DNA of 64,000 nucleotides from Dryocosmus kuriphilus (Eukaryota; Arthropoda; Insecta; Hymenoptera; Cynipidae), in assembly GCA_038277395.1 (NCBI GenBank), contig CM076190.1, forward strand, positions 228,814,082 through 228,878,081, written 5' to 3'. Below are positions 32,129 through 44,740 of the stretch, piece after piece (position 1 is the stretch's first letter; each line of letters starts with the position of its first letter). Under the pieces are notes generated by a model that saw nothing but the letters and a program-made list of their open reading frames with translations, had not been told where the DNA came from and searched no databases. The position numbers and the translations under genes are program-made.

Positions 32129-33057
32129 TACGAGGTGTGATCAAAAAGTAAGGTGACTTTTTATTTTTATTAAAAAATATTTATTTGTTCATCAATATTG
32201 ATGTTGTCACCTTCAAAGTAATCTCCCTCGGATATAATAGATTTGTGCCAGCGCTTTTTTCAATCCTCAAAGCGTTTCTGATAAGCACTTTATCGTATAG
32301 CCTTCAGCTTTTCCAGCAAAGCGGTCTTTATCTCTTTAATCGTCGCCAAACGCCGTCCTTTCATGGGTCTTTTCAGTTTGGAAACAGGAAAAAGTCGCAG
32401 GGAGCCAAATCAGGTGACTACGGTGGCTGAGGCATGATTATGGTGTTGTTATTGGCCAAAAAATTACGAACAAGCAATGACGTGTGAGCTGGCGCATTAT
32501 CGTGGTGCAATAAGCATGACTGGTTTTTCCACAATTCCGGACGTTTTTTTCGTATTGCTTCACGCAAACGGCACATAGCTTCAAGGTAACTTCTTTATTG
32601 ACTGTACGGCCTTGTGTTTAAAACTCCTGCTGCACTACGCCATGATAATCGAAGAAAACGGTAAGCAAAACCTTGACATTTGGCGTGTTGGGACGTCCAA
32701 GACGAGCTTCGTCATTAGCATCTTCTCGGCCTTCCCGAAAGAACTTGTACTCAGAGTACACTCACCGTATGCCACTGTCAACATTTCGAGTGTTTTGGAG
32801 AACTTAATTCCATTCTTTACAGAAAATTGGATGCAAATTCTTTGATCCACTTTCTTCGACAGCAGAAAATCGCCGAGCACGCAAAACACTTCTAACCTTT
32901 ATGCCTCTTACAAACGAACAAAAAATGCTATAAAGATGAAACTGTGCACATATGTTTGGGGTGAGTGTACCAGCATAAGAAAAAAAGGAGACGAATATCG
33001 ACTGCACGCATCCCGCTAAATTCAAAAGGTCACCTTACTTTTTGATCACACCTCGTA
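32129..33057 (-). mobile_element. Mariner, internally deleted copy with intact TIRs
   Basis: Bounded by TACGAGGTGTGATCAAAAAG at the left and its complement at the right, flanked by TA at 32127-32128 and 33058-33059. The minus strand encodes a shortened transposase. The N-terminal region includes DQRICIQFSVKNGIKFSKTL. A junction follows near 32690, where ARLGRPNTP is joined directly to NVKVLLTVFFDYHGVV. Then comes the C-terminal block with HHDNAPAH and PYSPDLAP-like catalytic motifs. Compared with 51821-53087 about 0.38 kb of the middle is missing, including the first catalytic Asp, so it could move only with help. Confidence 0.9.
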
Positions 33058-33068
33058 TACCTACCTTG

Positions 33069-33069
33069 T

Positions 33070-33105
<36 letters not shown>

Positions 33106-33111
33106 GGGGCG
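33069..33111. repeat. (GA)n microsatellite followed by poly-G
   Basis: About 13 GA units run straight into about 15 G. It lies immediately outside the mariner right end. Confidence 0.9.
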
Positions 33112-34789
33112 GGAATGAGGAAGCAAGTGAAATATTGGCGTTTCAACATTGGAGCTTGATGACGTCACGTAAGTCTTGTATAGTTCCCATAAAGGGTTTA
33201 ACTTTAAAAATGTCAACTTTGTTATTAAAAAGAAGTGTACGTTTACTCAGATCGAAATTTTCGCAGTGGGTGATTAAATAATTACAAGACAGATTAAATA
33301 ATGTAAGAAATGACGTTAAGAGGTTTATCAAGGAATTTATTTTGAATAACCTCTAATCAACTTTATGGTATGTGATAATTACATACACAGTGACAAATTT
33401 GCGTCGTTGGTTTTAACCACACTTCGATATTTTCAAGTTTATTTCTTAGAGTACACGCTGATCGCTATATATGTAAAAATAAATTTGAAAGAGAGGCTTT
33501 CAGCAACTTTCTAATCTTGGAAAATTCGAAAGAATATAATAATAAGGTAATATAATATTTTAAAACCCTTCTTTGACGAAGTTTTTATCCTTGTTTCTTT
33601 CCAAACTTCCTAATAAAAGAAATTTTTATAAACGAAAGGAGGAAAAAAGTTTTGATCGATTTAAAACTTGTTTTTGCAAAGATAGAGAACTTGCATAAGT
33701 TATCAAAAAAAAATTCTTACAATACAATTTCAGACAAAAACAAGATTCTTTTCTGTGCTATTCTGAATTTCCTACAATACTTTTTCGTAAGGAAGTTTTC
33801 AAAAATATGAACGGACTACTTGATTAATTTTGCATTTTGTATGTATATTTTTAAAACTGAAATTTTTTAGTACCTTCAATTTTGCATATCACTTTACTGA
33901 AAAAAGTAGCAAAAAAGTAGCGTTCTCTTACAAAGTATCGAAAAAAAAGTAGAAGGGTGTGAAACTTTGAAGACCTTTTGCATTTTTTTTGAGCTAGAAA
34001 ACTAACTTTTGTGCATAAATTTGTTTATGATAATTGTAGGTTTTTTATAAATATATATACAATAGTGCTAAATGTCATTTTGTATCAGTTCCTGAATAAA
34101 TTATGCTTATTTTTTAATGAATCAAATAACTTTGTAAAAAGAGGTGCATGCAAGGAATTGTTAAAAGAACTCATTTTCATTGTTAAATAAATCAAATGTG
34201 AATAACTTGTTCAAAAGTCCGCAAAAATGACTGCAGCTCAGTTTTCGGTGCATAGAAATGCATATAAAAATACTTAAATGCGCATAATATCTTTTTCAAT
34301 GGAAAATGGACGGTTTTCATAAAAAGTCATTAAGCACCAGAAGAAAACTTACAGGGTCAAACAATTATTGCTTATTTGTTGGTTGTTGCTAAAAAAAATC
34401 GAAAACTGTAGCTTTGAAAATTGATTTGCTCACACTAGTCGAAACACTATAACATCACACATAAATTTAAATTACGTTAGGTATGTTTTAACATGTGCTA
34501 TACTTTTAACTCAAAATTAACCAATTTCGGAAAAGACTCACAAATTCGAAAACCTTTATGTGTTATTCTACCGAAAACTTTTTTTCTTAGGAAGTGCAAC
34601 AAGGTAATCTTCATATTTTTAGAAATCAGGTTTTAAATTCCGTCTGTTTTGAGACATGTACTGAATCTTAATGATTTTAATTTAAAAACATCAACTGCTA
34701 GTGAACAAAATCCTAAAATAACATCACATTGTTCGAACTTTGAATTCTTTTTCAAAATTAAGTATCTAAAAAATATCACATCTACTGGG
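33112..34789. other. AT-rich spacer, nothing identified
   Basis: Long A/T-rich sequence with many homopolymer runs. No domain, repeat family or RNA gene recognised. Confidence 0.4.
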
Positions 34790-36347
34790 AGTCATGAAAT
34801 GATAGCTCAGGTAATACTGATCCTGGGGAAAGAATCATTATGCTCGAAGGTATGAATGCCTGGGTTGGCGTACAAAGCGAAGGCAGAGACAGGGTGCTCA
34901 GTAAGTTCGCAGACCCAAAAATAAATGGAAATAGGGAATAATTGAATAGCTTATGCTCAGAAAAAGGCTTCTTCGTTTTGAACACTTCCTTCAGGCATAA
35001 AATGATCCACATGTATACGTGGTCTAGAGGCGAAAGACGCACTGTGATCGACTTTATTGCAGCAGACGAGAGATTGAGAGATTTAGCTGGAGATACAAGC
35101 ATAGTGAGACGTCCTGAATGTGGAACAGACTACTATCTCGTAGTTTCAAAGATTAGCTTGAGATAAAGTTGAAGGAAAAGAAAAATTAAGAAAGCAAAAG
35201 AATCGCGAAGCAAGACAGAGAAGTTGCAGAACTCAAAAATACAAATAGAGTATCGTGATAACTATTTACATCGTCTATTTAGTCCATTTACATCGAAACA
35301 GAAAGAACTGTATAAGGAATTAGATAACAAAAATGTAGGGGGCGCATGCACGATATTATGTAATATCATCATCAAGAGCACACCTAAAGTGTGTGCAACT
35401 GCGACTGTAGGAAGGGTTAATGGAGATGCTTAGTGGAATGATGAAATCCGCGTCACAGTTAATGTGAAGAAGCCAGCATACCTAAGAATGCATAATATCA
35501 AAAGTCACAGAAATGAGGAGGGGACTAGATTAAAAATCGACTATAGAGATAAAAGCAGAAAATCATAAAGAATTATCAAAGAAAACAAGGATAAAATCAA
35601 AGCGGAAGAAGATGGAAAAATGCAAAGTGATTTCGAAGGAAATAAGAAGCTATTTCGGAAATGGGTAAAGGAAACTAGGAAAGGAAGTAGTAGTAATGAG
35701 TTGATCGGAATTAAGAATGCTGATGGCGATATGGTGCGGGATAACGACAAAGTGAATAACTGTGTGAAATCCTTTTTCCAGAGTTTGTATGGAGGAGAAG
35801 CTTTAGAGCACAAGAACTGCGATAAAGAAGAAGCTACATTAGAAAATTCTTTTGAAGGTGACGAAGTAGGAATTAACGTGTTCAGCATTAAGGCGGTAAT
35901 TAAGAATCTAAAGAATTGTAAGGCTGCTAGTTTAGATGGAATTACTTCTAAAATGTTTAAAAACGGAGATGAATTTCTGTTTTTGTTGTTGAGAGAATTG
36001 ATGAACGTGTACGCTGTGAATGGAGAAGTTCAGAATGATTGGAAGAAGGCAATTATCGTTCCAGTTTACAAAGGAAAAGGAGATAAGGGTGACCGTTTTA
36101 ACTATAGAGCTATCAGCTTACATAGTACCTCAGGCAAATTACTTAGCAAGATCCTTATTCCCAAGATCAAGGAAATAACCAAAGACAAGATATGGGAGGT
36201 CCAGTGCGGATTTCTGCCAGGGAGATCATGTGCAGATCAAATATTTAGCTTGCGGCAGAATGCAGAAAAAAGTTTGAGAACGAACAATAAAGTTTTCTGC
36301 GCATTTGTTGACCTGGAGAAAGCTTTCGACAAGGTGGATAGTGTTAA
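34790..36347 (+). pseudogene. LINE X, copy 3, endonuclease and N-terminal RT, interrupted by piggyBac
   Basis: The endonuclease C-terminal half reads GMNAWVGVQSEGRDR, NSLCSEKGFFVLNTSFRHKM, IHMYTWSRGERRTVIDFIAA, CGTDYYLVVSKI. This is the APE pattern NT-F-HK--H-YTW ... DFI ... GSDHYLV. From 35620 an open RT segment contains NLKNCKAASLDGITSKMFKN, VPVYKGKGDKGDRFNYRAIS, LHSTSGKLLSKILI, VQCGFLPGRSCADQIFSLRQ and the motif A FCAFVDLEKAFDKVDSV. The frame is cut by a TTAA insertion at 36344-36347 and resumes at 40568. The 5' part of the endonuclease is missing. Confidence 0.85.
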
Positions 36348-36362
36348 CCCTTTCGACGGAAC

Positions 36363-36692
36363 ATCCACCTGCCATGCAGATAGCTGCTGAAAATGTGTTA
36401 CTAGATAACGTTCAAGTTACCTGAGGACCCTGCGCGTACACAAGTTCTTCGGTCGCGTCCCAGCGGTCGTGAAGAACGGTTCGTCTATCTTGCCTGTCCG
36501 CTTCATGAAACTGTAGGTACCTTTACTATTAAACTTACCCCGCGTGTCAGGCAGATATTCCGTCTAACGTATGTTTGAGATATCCGCGTGGCAGGCGGAT
36601 ATTCATCTTAATCGTCGTAATATCACACGTCTGTGAGACGGGTATTCTCTGTAACCGACTTAAATCTCATTCGCCTGACAGACGAATGTTCC
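36363..36692. repeat. Left subterminal repeats of the piggyBac element
   Basis: Degenerate copies of CCTGNCAGACGGATRTTCC at about 36363-36383, 36545-36562, 36583-36604, 36624-36648 and 36670-36692. Another lies at the right end at 40502-40526 (ATCCGCC...CAGACGGAT). Each is a partial palindrome (CCG...CGG). Subterminal repeats of this kind bind transposase in other DNA transposons; that role here is inference. Confidence 0.6.
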
Positions 36693-37649
36693 AACTGCTA
36701 ATTAATTCTATTGGGGCATCAATTTTTCTCCATTTGATGAATCATAACAAATTCAGTGCTTCAGGATTGGTTGCTATTTCTTCTCCTCATAATTTTATCG
36801 ACACCCTCTGATGCTAGCAGGATTTTTCTTGCAGAAAATGGATCGTAGAGCTCCAAGAATCATCACCAATTGGACCAAACGTCTTCTTGAATTGGCATTA
36901 GATAGAGCAGATGATCGCTCGGAGTCTGAGGGAAACTCAGACGAATTGTATCAGCCTGCTGTGCCAGTTGAGGCTGACGCACAGCATGAAATAGAATCTG
37001 ATCTATATTCTGATGAGGATTGGATATATGTCGACGATCAGCTCACCTCATCCAACGACAATCAACCTTCAGGAACGACCAATGACGAATATTACAGAAA
37101 AAGAAGTGCTTCGTTTGGCAAAAGAACCCTTGTCTTCCAGTTATATATCTGCGCAGCACAATGTCATAAGAACTCGCATTTCTTCCCTTGGAGGACCGGC
37201 GCGTACACTTGGTGAAGATGCAACTCCCAGAGAGGTACGGGTTCTTCTTTTCACACCTGATGTGACTCATAAAATTGTTGAATACACCTATGTAAAGCTT
37301 GAGTCCATGCGCAGAAAAATTGGCAAATAAGATTCACCAATGTATAAAAATACCGATTATGACGAAATGAGTGCAATGATCAGTCTCCAGCTGCTTTGCA
37401 TGATTTTCAAATCCTCAAAAGAAGTCCTGATACCTCTATTCTTAACGACCATAACTGGGCGTCCAATTTTTCGAGCAATAATGCCTGAGTGGAGATGTTG
37501 GATATTGCAAAGAGCTATGAGGTTTGATAATGCTGACACCCGAAAGGAAAGAGACAATATCTGACCACTTCGCGGGCACATCCTCATCGCGCGCTATGCG
37601 CGCCGCGCCTCGCGCGAAGTATAAGCGCCGCGGGGCGCGCGACCTGATG

Positions 37650-37990
37650 GTCGTCACGCTTCGCGTTCCGATATTTTTGAACCTCGCGTTTCGCGTTCGG
37701 ATGTTTTTGGTCCTCGCACGTCGTGCACGGTTTCCGTTAAGCATGGATCTGAAGTTTCTAAAACACCTACTTTCAATAAAATTATTAAATTTGAATTTTA
37801 TTAAAAATTATGAAGAAAACATGTAGTCGTCGCGCTTCGCTCTCCGATATACTTCAATGTTGCGCTTTGCGGTCCAGTGTTTTTGGTTCTCGCACTTTTC
37901 AAAACTCTTTTCGTAAGTTTTCAAAACACTTGCTTTTAATGGTATTATTAAATTTGAATTTTATTAAAAATTACAAAAGAAATTATTTTA
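37650..37990. repeat. Two-unit tandem repeat, about 165-176 bp, inside piggyBac
   Basis: The units begin GTCGTC(A/G)CGCTTCGC at 37650 and 37826, and both contain ATTATTAAATTTGAATTTTA (37781, 37944). A third partial start (CTCGCGCTTCGCGCTCG) is at 38027. The preceding 37570-37640 is dense in GCGCGC/CGCG motifs, unlike its AT-rich surroundings. Confidence 0.7.
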
Positions 37991-38089
37991 CATAAGGCTC
38001 TATCGCCCTTAAGGAAGACATTCTCATCACGACACTCGCGCTTCGCGCTCGACAATTAATTTTTTTTTTAAATACATTGTAGATTTGTA

Positions 38090-38640
38090 AAGTTTTTTTG
38101 TAATTTTCCAAATTTTCACAATGCAGGTTTTCTATTCCTAAAATCTTTATATTTAATAACATATTTCACGAATAACTCAAAAACAATGCGAATTTACAAA
38201 AAAAATTATGAAGAGCAACTTTGTAGACATTTTCATGTTAAACAAATTGGTCTATTATTATTTCTTTCGTATCTTGCACAATTTGGGGGGAAATTTGAAT
38301 TCTTGATTTTTTAATAGCGTTTTCTCGATTAAAAGCAAAATCGTGCCTTTGACCGAAAACGGTTGGAACAAAATTTGTAGATCCTTTCGAGTTGAACAAC
38401 TTCGTTTCGTATCATTTTTTTGTATCTTGAATATTTTGTCGGGAAACTACAGTTCTTTGTTTTTAGCAAAAAGTTTTCTCGATTGAAACAAGAACCGTGC
38501 ATTTTATCAAAGAATGGTTAAGACAAAATTTGTAGATTTTTTTAAGGCAAACAGTTTTGCTTATATTTGTATTTTGTGTATCTCGCATAGTTTAACCGGA
38601 AAATCGATTTCCTGATTTAGTAAAAACCGTCTTTGATGGA
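38090..38640. repeat. Three-unit tandem repeat, about 155 bp, inside piggyBac
   Basis: The landmark AAATTTGTAGA (or AACTTTGTAGA) recurs at about 38217, 38371 and 38526. In each unit it is followed by a GTTGAACAA/GTTAAACAA-like block, GTATCTTG or GTATCTCG, and TTTTCTCGATT in two of them. Units are well diverged. Confidence 0.7.
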
Positions 38641-40567
38641 TAAAACCAGAACCGTTGGTCAAAAATTGGTTGATTACCGAACTCGTCCTTTCCTCTTACG
38701 CCTTAAAGAAGTGTGCCAAAGGGCAATCCAATGCGATAAGTCCTTCGAAAGTTATCGCGTCCACAGGCGACAACGACGACGACAACAGACAGACACCATC
38801 GAAAAAACTATTTTTTCTATCCCAGGAGGTCTTAAAACGTGGAGATTTAAAGAAGACTGGTGTGTCAGATTTTACATAAATCATTCTTCTCTGATGAAAA
38901 TGTAAAAACTGACCAGGCAGCTTGCATCACAGAAATTCTTGATACATTCATCGCTAATTGTCAAAGCAACTATTCAATGGGCGTGCACGCTATAGTTGAC
39001 GAGACACTGGTTCCATTTTGAGGGCCTATTGCTTTTCGAAAGTACATGCCAAAGAAGCCGGCCAAATATGGAAAGAAGCTGATGAGTCTCACCGACGCTC
39101 GCAATGCTTACTTATATAATGCTTACATCTATACCGGCAAACTGAGTGATGGGATTAGGTTGTATAGAGTAGAAAGAAAAACTCAAAATTCCTACGCAAG
39201 CAGTCGTTCGTTTGATGAAATTCATTGAAGGGTCAAACCTTAATATCACTCCCGATAACTGGTTTCCGTCAATTGAACTTGGTTCTGAACTGTTGAAGAA
39301 AAAACTCACTTTGGTTGGGATGCTGAAGAAAAACAAACCTCAAACACCAAACGAATTCCTTTCAAAAAGGAATAGAGAAATTGGTTCAAGCCTTTACGGA
39401 TTTTCTGATGAGTTCACTCTTCTCTCGTGCGTACCAAAAAAGAACAAAGCAGTATGTTTGCTGTCAACAGTGAACCGTTCCCCGAATACAGATTTGAAAT
39501 ACAAAAGACCGGAAATAATAACTCTCTATAACGTCACAAAATCAGGTGTAGGCACTCTAGACCAGAAATGCAGCGTGTATTCGGCAAACTGAAAAACAAA
39601 AAGATGGCCAATGGAAATTTTCTACCACTTACTGGTCGCTGCTACCTCCAATGCACAAATTCTGCATCGGCTCTACCCCCAAAACCAGAAGAGGATTAGT
39701 AGATACGAATTCATCAAAGAAATTGCTCCGTCTTTGGCGAATAACTTGCTTAATAAAAGACTGATGATTACTAACTTGACTCCAGGTTTAGTTAATTGAT
39801 TGGAGAAGCTGTTGGCACTCCCTAGGCAGAGCGAGAAGTTGAACCTGATCAACGGCCGAACAGGCTTTACAGAAGGAGGAACTGTTGTTTCTGTCCCTAC
39901 CAAAAAAACCGAATGACGAACTATAAATGCATCAAATGTGATAGGCCCAATTGTTTGCAACACTCCAAAAAAATTGTGAGATTCTTGCGTGAACGAACTC
40001 TGAGGTCTCCAGTTATTCCAAGCCAAGTAACCCTCGAGTTTTTCGAAATAATTTCCTTAACTTTTTCTATGTGATTGAACTGTCTACGTCATATTAAACC
40101 CTATGTTACCGTGCCAGGCATGAAGTGGCAACTTGGGAAGCGTATTCTGTAATTTATATTACTTTTGTTTTTTGACTTACTGAAGGAGAACTTATGATGT
40201 TACTAGAAAGAAAAGACTGAATGTATAAATAGGCAGTCAAAACCTTCTATATTTTTTTTCGAGGCACAATATAACTTTTTTGTTAATTTTCTACACAAAG
40301 TCTCTTTATTTCTTGGAAGGCATATCTACCCAATGAGTTCATGCAACTGATCTACCATTTATCACCACTTCTTCTTTTAAATCTCTTTATTATGGCTTAT
40401 GAGGAGGTTTGCAGCAACTCAAGGTGACAATAGCGAGAAGGCAAGACGTCAAACTATTGTGAAATATTAGTTTTGGAGAATTTAAAGAGGAAAACCCCAG
40501 GTATCCGCCTATCAGACGGATGTTCCGTTAAGCAGTTTTAAAAAAGTTGTTCCGTTGGGAGGGTTAA

Positions 40568-41985
40568 ACTTTGGAAGGTTCTGACAGTGTATGGAGTCAA
40601 TGGTTGGCTTCTTAAATCAATTAAAGCAACATATGAAAACAGTGGAGCGAGCGTAAGGGTAAATGGACAACTGAGTGATTGGTTTGATATGAGGCAGGGA
40701 GTCAGGCAAGGTTGCGTCATGTAGTCGTGGTTATTCAATATATATATGATAAATATCTACGAATGGCGCGCCTAGACGAAGAAGATTTTGAATTTGAAAC
40801 AGTGAAAGTATATAGTTTGTCTTTCGCAGACGATGAAGCACTTATGGCAGAATATGATGAAAATTTGCTGAAAATGTTGAGCAGACTGAATGATACCGTG
40901 AAGAGTATCGGTTTAAAGATTAATGTAAATAAAACAAAAATTATCGTGTTCGAAAGAGGCGATGAGAAAAAACAGTATGCAGTATTTCTCTAAACGGTGA
41001 GGGAATTGAACAGGTTGATTATTTCGTGTACCTTGGAAGCTTGTGTACTACTGAGGGAAAGGTAGATAGAGAAATTTGCAGACGTATAAACGAAGATAGT
41101 AAAGTTATAGACAGTGTAGGAACTATTAACAGAATTAAAAATGTATCAAATAGAGCCAAAATTGCAATATATAATTCTGTACTTGCACCTACTGTGATGT
41201 ATGGTAGCGAAGCTTTGGAATGCCAAGAAAAGGATTGAAGTAAAGTGAACGTGGTTGGAATGCGTTTCCTGCGGAACATTTACGGTAAAACACTAATAGT
41301 TAATTCAGTAATAAGTGGGTTCTGAAATAATGTGGCGTAAAAAAAAACTCTGACGGACAAAGGTGAAGGAGATTTTTTGAGATGACTTGGTCATGTTGAA
41401 GGAACGGATGAAGGACACCTAACGAAGCAAGTGTATCTCAGAAAAGTGAACGGTCACGCACCGACAGGTAGACCCTGGAAAGAATGGTGGGAATATGTGA
41501 ATGAGACTCTCAAGCGAAAAGATATAAAGAGCCATAGGAATCAAATCTTGCATGAAAAGGTGTATGGATATAAAGGAAGCAAAAGTTGCATGTCAGGATG
41601 GAGATGTGTGGCGAAAAATTGTCTATAAGATGTGTGCGACGATCGCCTGAAACGAATGATTTTGGCTACTCATGGGCCCTAGTGGAGGATTTTTCCTAGT
41701 GAATATGAATTGGATCTAGCGTATGTATCCCCATATGGCTGTGTGAAGCTGTCCACCAAGGATGATTGCTAGTGAGATCGATCAGCTACCTGGGTCGGAG
41801 CGGTGTTGTGGGATTAGTGTGTTGCTTTAATGAGCAGCGTGTGACTTCTGGATCGATCTATAATCTATAACTTCCAATACGCACTCCTTTCCGTCCAAAA
41901 TCATACAAATTTTCTAATTCCCGGTAATGTAACCAGGCTAGAACCGAGAGAGTTTACTCTTACCTCCGAAAAGGAAATGGCTTAA
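40568..41985 (+). pseudogene. LINE X, copy 3, RT palm to 3' UTR
   Basis: Continues the RT: WLLKSIKATYENSGASVRVN, WFDMRQGVRQGCVM, then VYSLSFADDEALMAEYDENL (catalytic F/YADD, about 40810-40870) and SIGLKINVNKTKIIVFERGD. After a frameshift come VDYFVYLGSLCTTEGKVDRE, LAPTVMYGSEALECQ, LTWSC-like/HVE and NGHAPTGRPWKEWWEYVNET. The non-coding tail runs to about 41985 and ends (TTATAAT)-like. Copies 1 and 2 of LINE X share this tail. Clade is not certain beyond APE-type LINE. Confidence 0.85.
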
Positions 41986-44740
41986 TGTTATAATTATAAT
42001 ATCATCATCTTCGGTAAACAATCATAATGTAATCTAAAATTTATGTTCAATCTTATAGTTTTTGCGAATAGTGTGAACAAATAAATGTTGGACATTACAT
42101 GTTTTCCACTTTCCGCTCCTTTTTAGGTGAAAACCTAAAATTTTTCGTTTTGTAAGTCTTCTTTCGAAATTTAATAATTTTTCTTAAAAAGTATCAATTA
42201 TTGGTGAAAACACTAAAAAAGCCTAAAATTGCGAATTGTTTAAACTTCTATCCGAACTTGAAAATTTTGTAAATCATCTGATCGTTTCCGTTGAGGCCAT
42301 CCATTTTCTACGAATATTTCTTAATATAAATAAAAAATTATGAACCTGTAATTTTATGCTTCTTACATAACTTGAAATTTGTAATGCGTTTTTTCCTTAA
42401 GTTATTCATCCACATTAAATTTCAATAAGGAAAGTAGATATTAATACTCTTTTGTGATTCTAAGGCATAAATTTCAGAAAAATTCATGAAACTTGCAAAT
42501 TTCGTACCAACAGTAATTAAGTTTTGATTTGTATAAATGTTTCTACCATTACGAATACTTTAGAATTTAACTTTTTACGTAATGATTCCGAATAAGGCCC
42601 ACACAATTCGCTTATTTTTTACTCAAATCACTTTCTGTTTCTAAAATTCATACAAATTTCCTGTCAATAAGGATATATTTCGACTAACGTTTTTTGGAGC
42701 ACATTCTGGATTACTCCATAATACATTGAAAGTAAATTCGTACTTATTTCGGATATACTCAAGGCTTTGAAAAAAATATAAGTTAGGATGAAATTATAAT
42801 TAAGTTGTACAAATTACAATTTGTAGAAGGAGCGAATATGTCCGTTAATTTATACACATATATTAAATTATTATATTCACCTGTAGAGTCAAGCACTATC
42901 GCCAATGATATGACCAGCGTATAATCGATGTTCATCTCTTCAAAGCAGGAGAAAAGTAAATTACCATTTTTATAGCTAATAGCTAATTATAAGCAGTTTA
43001 TATTTTACTGCTTCTCTACATTAAACAGGCACACTCGTATACATGTATAATCGTTTTCACATGGATTATAGACCATAAATTTGTCTTTTCGAAATGTTTG
43101 TGTTTCATAAATAAATTTCAAGGTAGGAAACTTGAAATCCAGGATAATGGCACTCGCTCCCAGTGCAACCGCGGTAAATTGCACCTTTGTCCATGCTTTA
43201 TATAATATACAATATTGTAACCCAGCATATGGCTGGTTAAAAGGTAATAAATAATGTTAAATTAAAATCACTAAAAGCCATTCAGATATGACTTCAACAG
43301 AAGATAAAATAATTTTTTAGCTCTCTGGGAACATTTGTTGTTCCCGATAGGAAGAGCAAAATTAAAAAAGTTTGAAATTTTTCAATACGTATGAATTCCA
43401 TTTCTTGCCTATATATTTATATCCTTCAGTAGCCACCGAACATGGGCATAATTCGATCCCTTTGAATAGCATTATATCCCAAAACTTTTAAAATTTAAAA
43501 CTTTAGAATTTTAACATTTTTTTAGTTGATCAGTTCGACCAGTACGCGGATCTCCCCTTTTAGGACAACCAGAAAATTTTCTCCATGCTTCTATATCTCT
43601 TACCGTTTTCGACATGTCGAGAAATTTAGAAAATCTAAAATTTTTGAATTCTTAAATTGTTGTTACTGGATCTGCTAAATAATCATTTGTATGTAACTTA
43701 GTATCTTCGGCTTTTCTAATACCGTTGCCCAGATACCTCAAAACTTTGAAGATCCAAATTAACATTCGCAAAAGAGGGATTGAAAAGTATATAAGTATAA
43801 GTTTATTAGGAGATTGATTGAAACTCACTCTAAGAGAAAATTTAGTGCTATCGTTACATATAAAGGAATAGGCAATATATAGAATACAAAGAGATGCAGT
43901 AGTTTTCGCTTTACTACTGCGGTGCACAAATTATTAGGTCCTTTACAATTCTTTGCTTCTTAACGGGTTGGTTGGTAGTCGTCCGACCATGGGTCAATTG
44001 CAATCATTAAATCACGATCACTCATCCCATTCGTTCTTCTACTTTATTGTTTTTCATGATCTCCAATAAGACAAAGGGCTCGTATTCAAAGTTCACCAAA
44101 GACATGAATGACATGTCGTCAACAAGCAGGCTAAACATGACGCAGGAAATCGGATTCGAGGGAATCAAAGCCTCACTCACAAGTTGGCTCATCATAGAAT
44201 CCAGATGTCCCTGGTTATACACGTCGAAGGGGTGCCGTGTGCTCTACATGGACAGCGGATAGGGAAAAGCCTCTCAGATATGGGTAGTAGAGGGAAAATC
44301 AAATAAGAAGATGTAGAAATTATCTAAACGAAAAATGAACATTTAACGTAAAATATAGCGGAGTTTCTTTTTTGATTAACAGCTTTTTAAGGAAAAATCA
44401 AATACATGGGGTGATAAAAACCAGCTAGGGAAAGGAATCATGAATATAAAATAAACGATGGAAAAGTGCGACGAAAAGCTTTTACCCTATGATTGCATCT
44501 ATCTCCCCTTTGAATCCGATCGGATGTATGTACGGGTGATCAACGTATGTTCCAGTTTGTTTTGGCAAAAATAGTCGCACTGTACAACGAAAGTCCAAGA
44601 TATAGAACAGTGTTTTCTTAAGTCTGAAACTGCCCAGGCGAATGAGAACATGCAAGCTATGGAAATAAGCTTCCTCCAAAAGGTGTGGCAAAGCATTTGA
44701 ATGAAGAGAAATTCGTGTAAAGGAAACACAAGGGTTCTCC
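41986..44740. other. AT-rich spacer, nothing identified
   Basis: Very AT-rich up to about 43950, then more mixed. Small open frames near 44047-44262 and 44482-44729 sit where the N-terminal part of the following R1-like LINE might be, but no motif confirms this. Confidence 0.35.

Larger units (their letters stand above)
36838..40045 (+). pseudogene. piggyBac-type transposase, split and frameshifted
   Basis: N-terminal part (36838-37330): MDRRAPRIITNWTKRLLELA, an acidic stretch (SESEGNSDEL...SDLYSDEDW), then TPDVTHKIVEYTYVKLE, the piggyBac TNIY/Y-N-type block. C-terminal part (about 38900-39800): GVHAIVDETLVPF (catalytic Asp region), KYMPKKPAKYGKKLMSLTDA, YIYTGKLSDG, EGSNLNITPDNWFPSIEL (catalytic D in DNW), LTLVGMLKKNKPQTP, VPKKNKAVCLLSTVN, IITLYNVTKSGVGTLDQKCS (late catalytic D), RWPMEIFYHLLVAATSNAQI. 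In-frame stops (for example after LVPF) and frameshifts occur, and 37330-38640 is non-coding repeat. A Cys-rich C-terminal tail was not recognised. Confidence 0.85.
36348..40563 (+). mobile_element. piggyBac-like transposon, TTAA target duplications
   Basis: The element is flanked by TTAA at 36344-36347 and 40564-40567. Ends are CCCTTTCGACGGAACA (left) and, read inward from the right, CCCTCCCAACGGAACA. It contains a plus-strand transposase pseudogene, subterminal repeats at both ends, and two internal tandem repeat blocks (37650-37990, 38090-38640) that separate the transposase halves. It lies inside LINE X, whose RT reading frame continues on either side. Confidence 0.9.
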
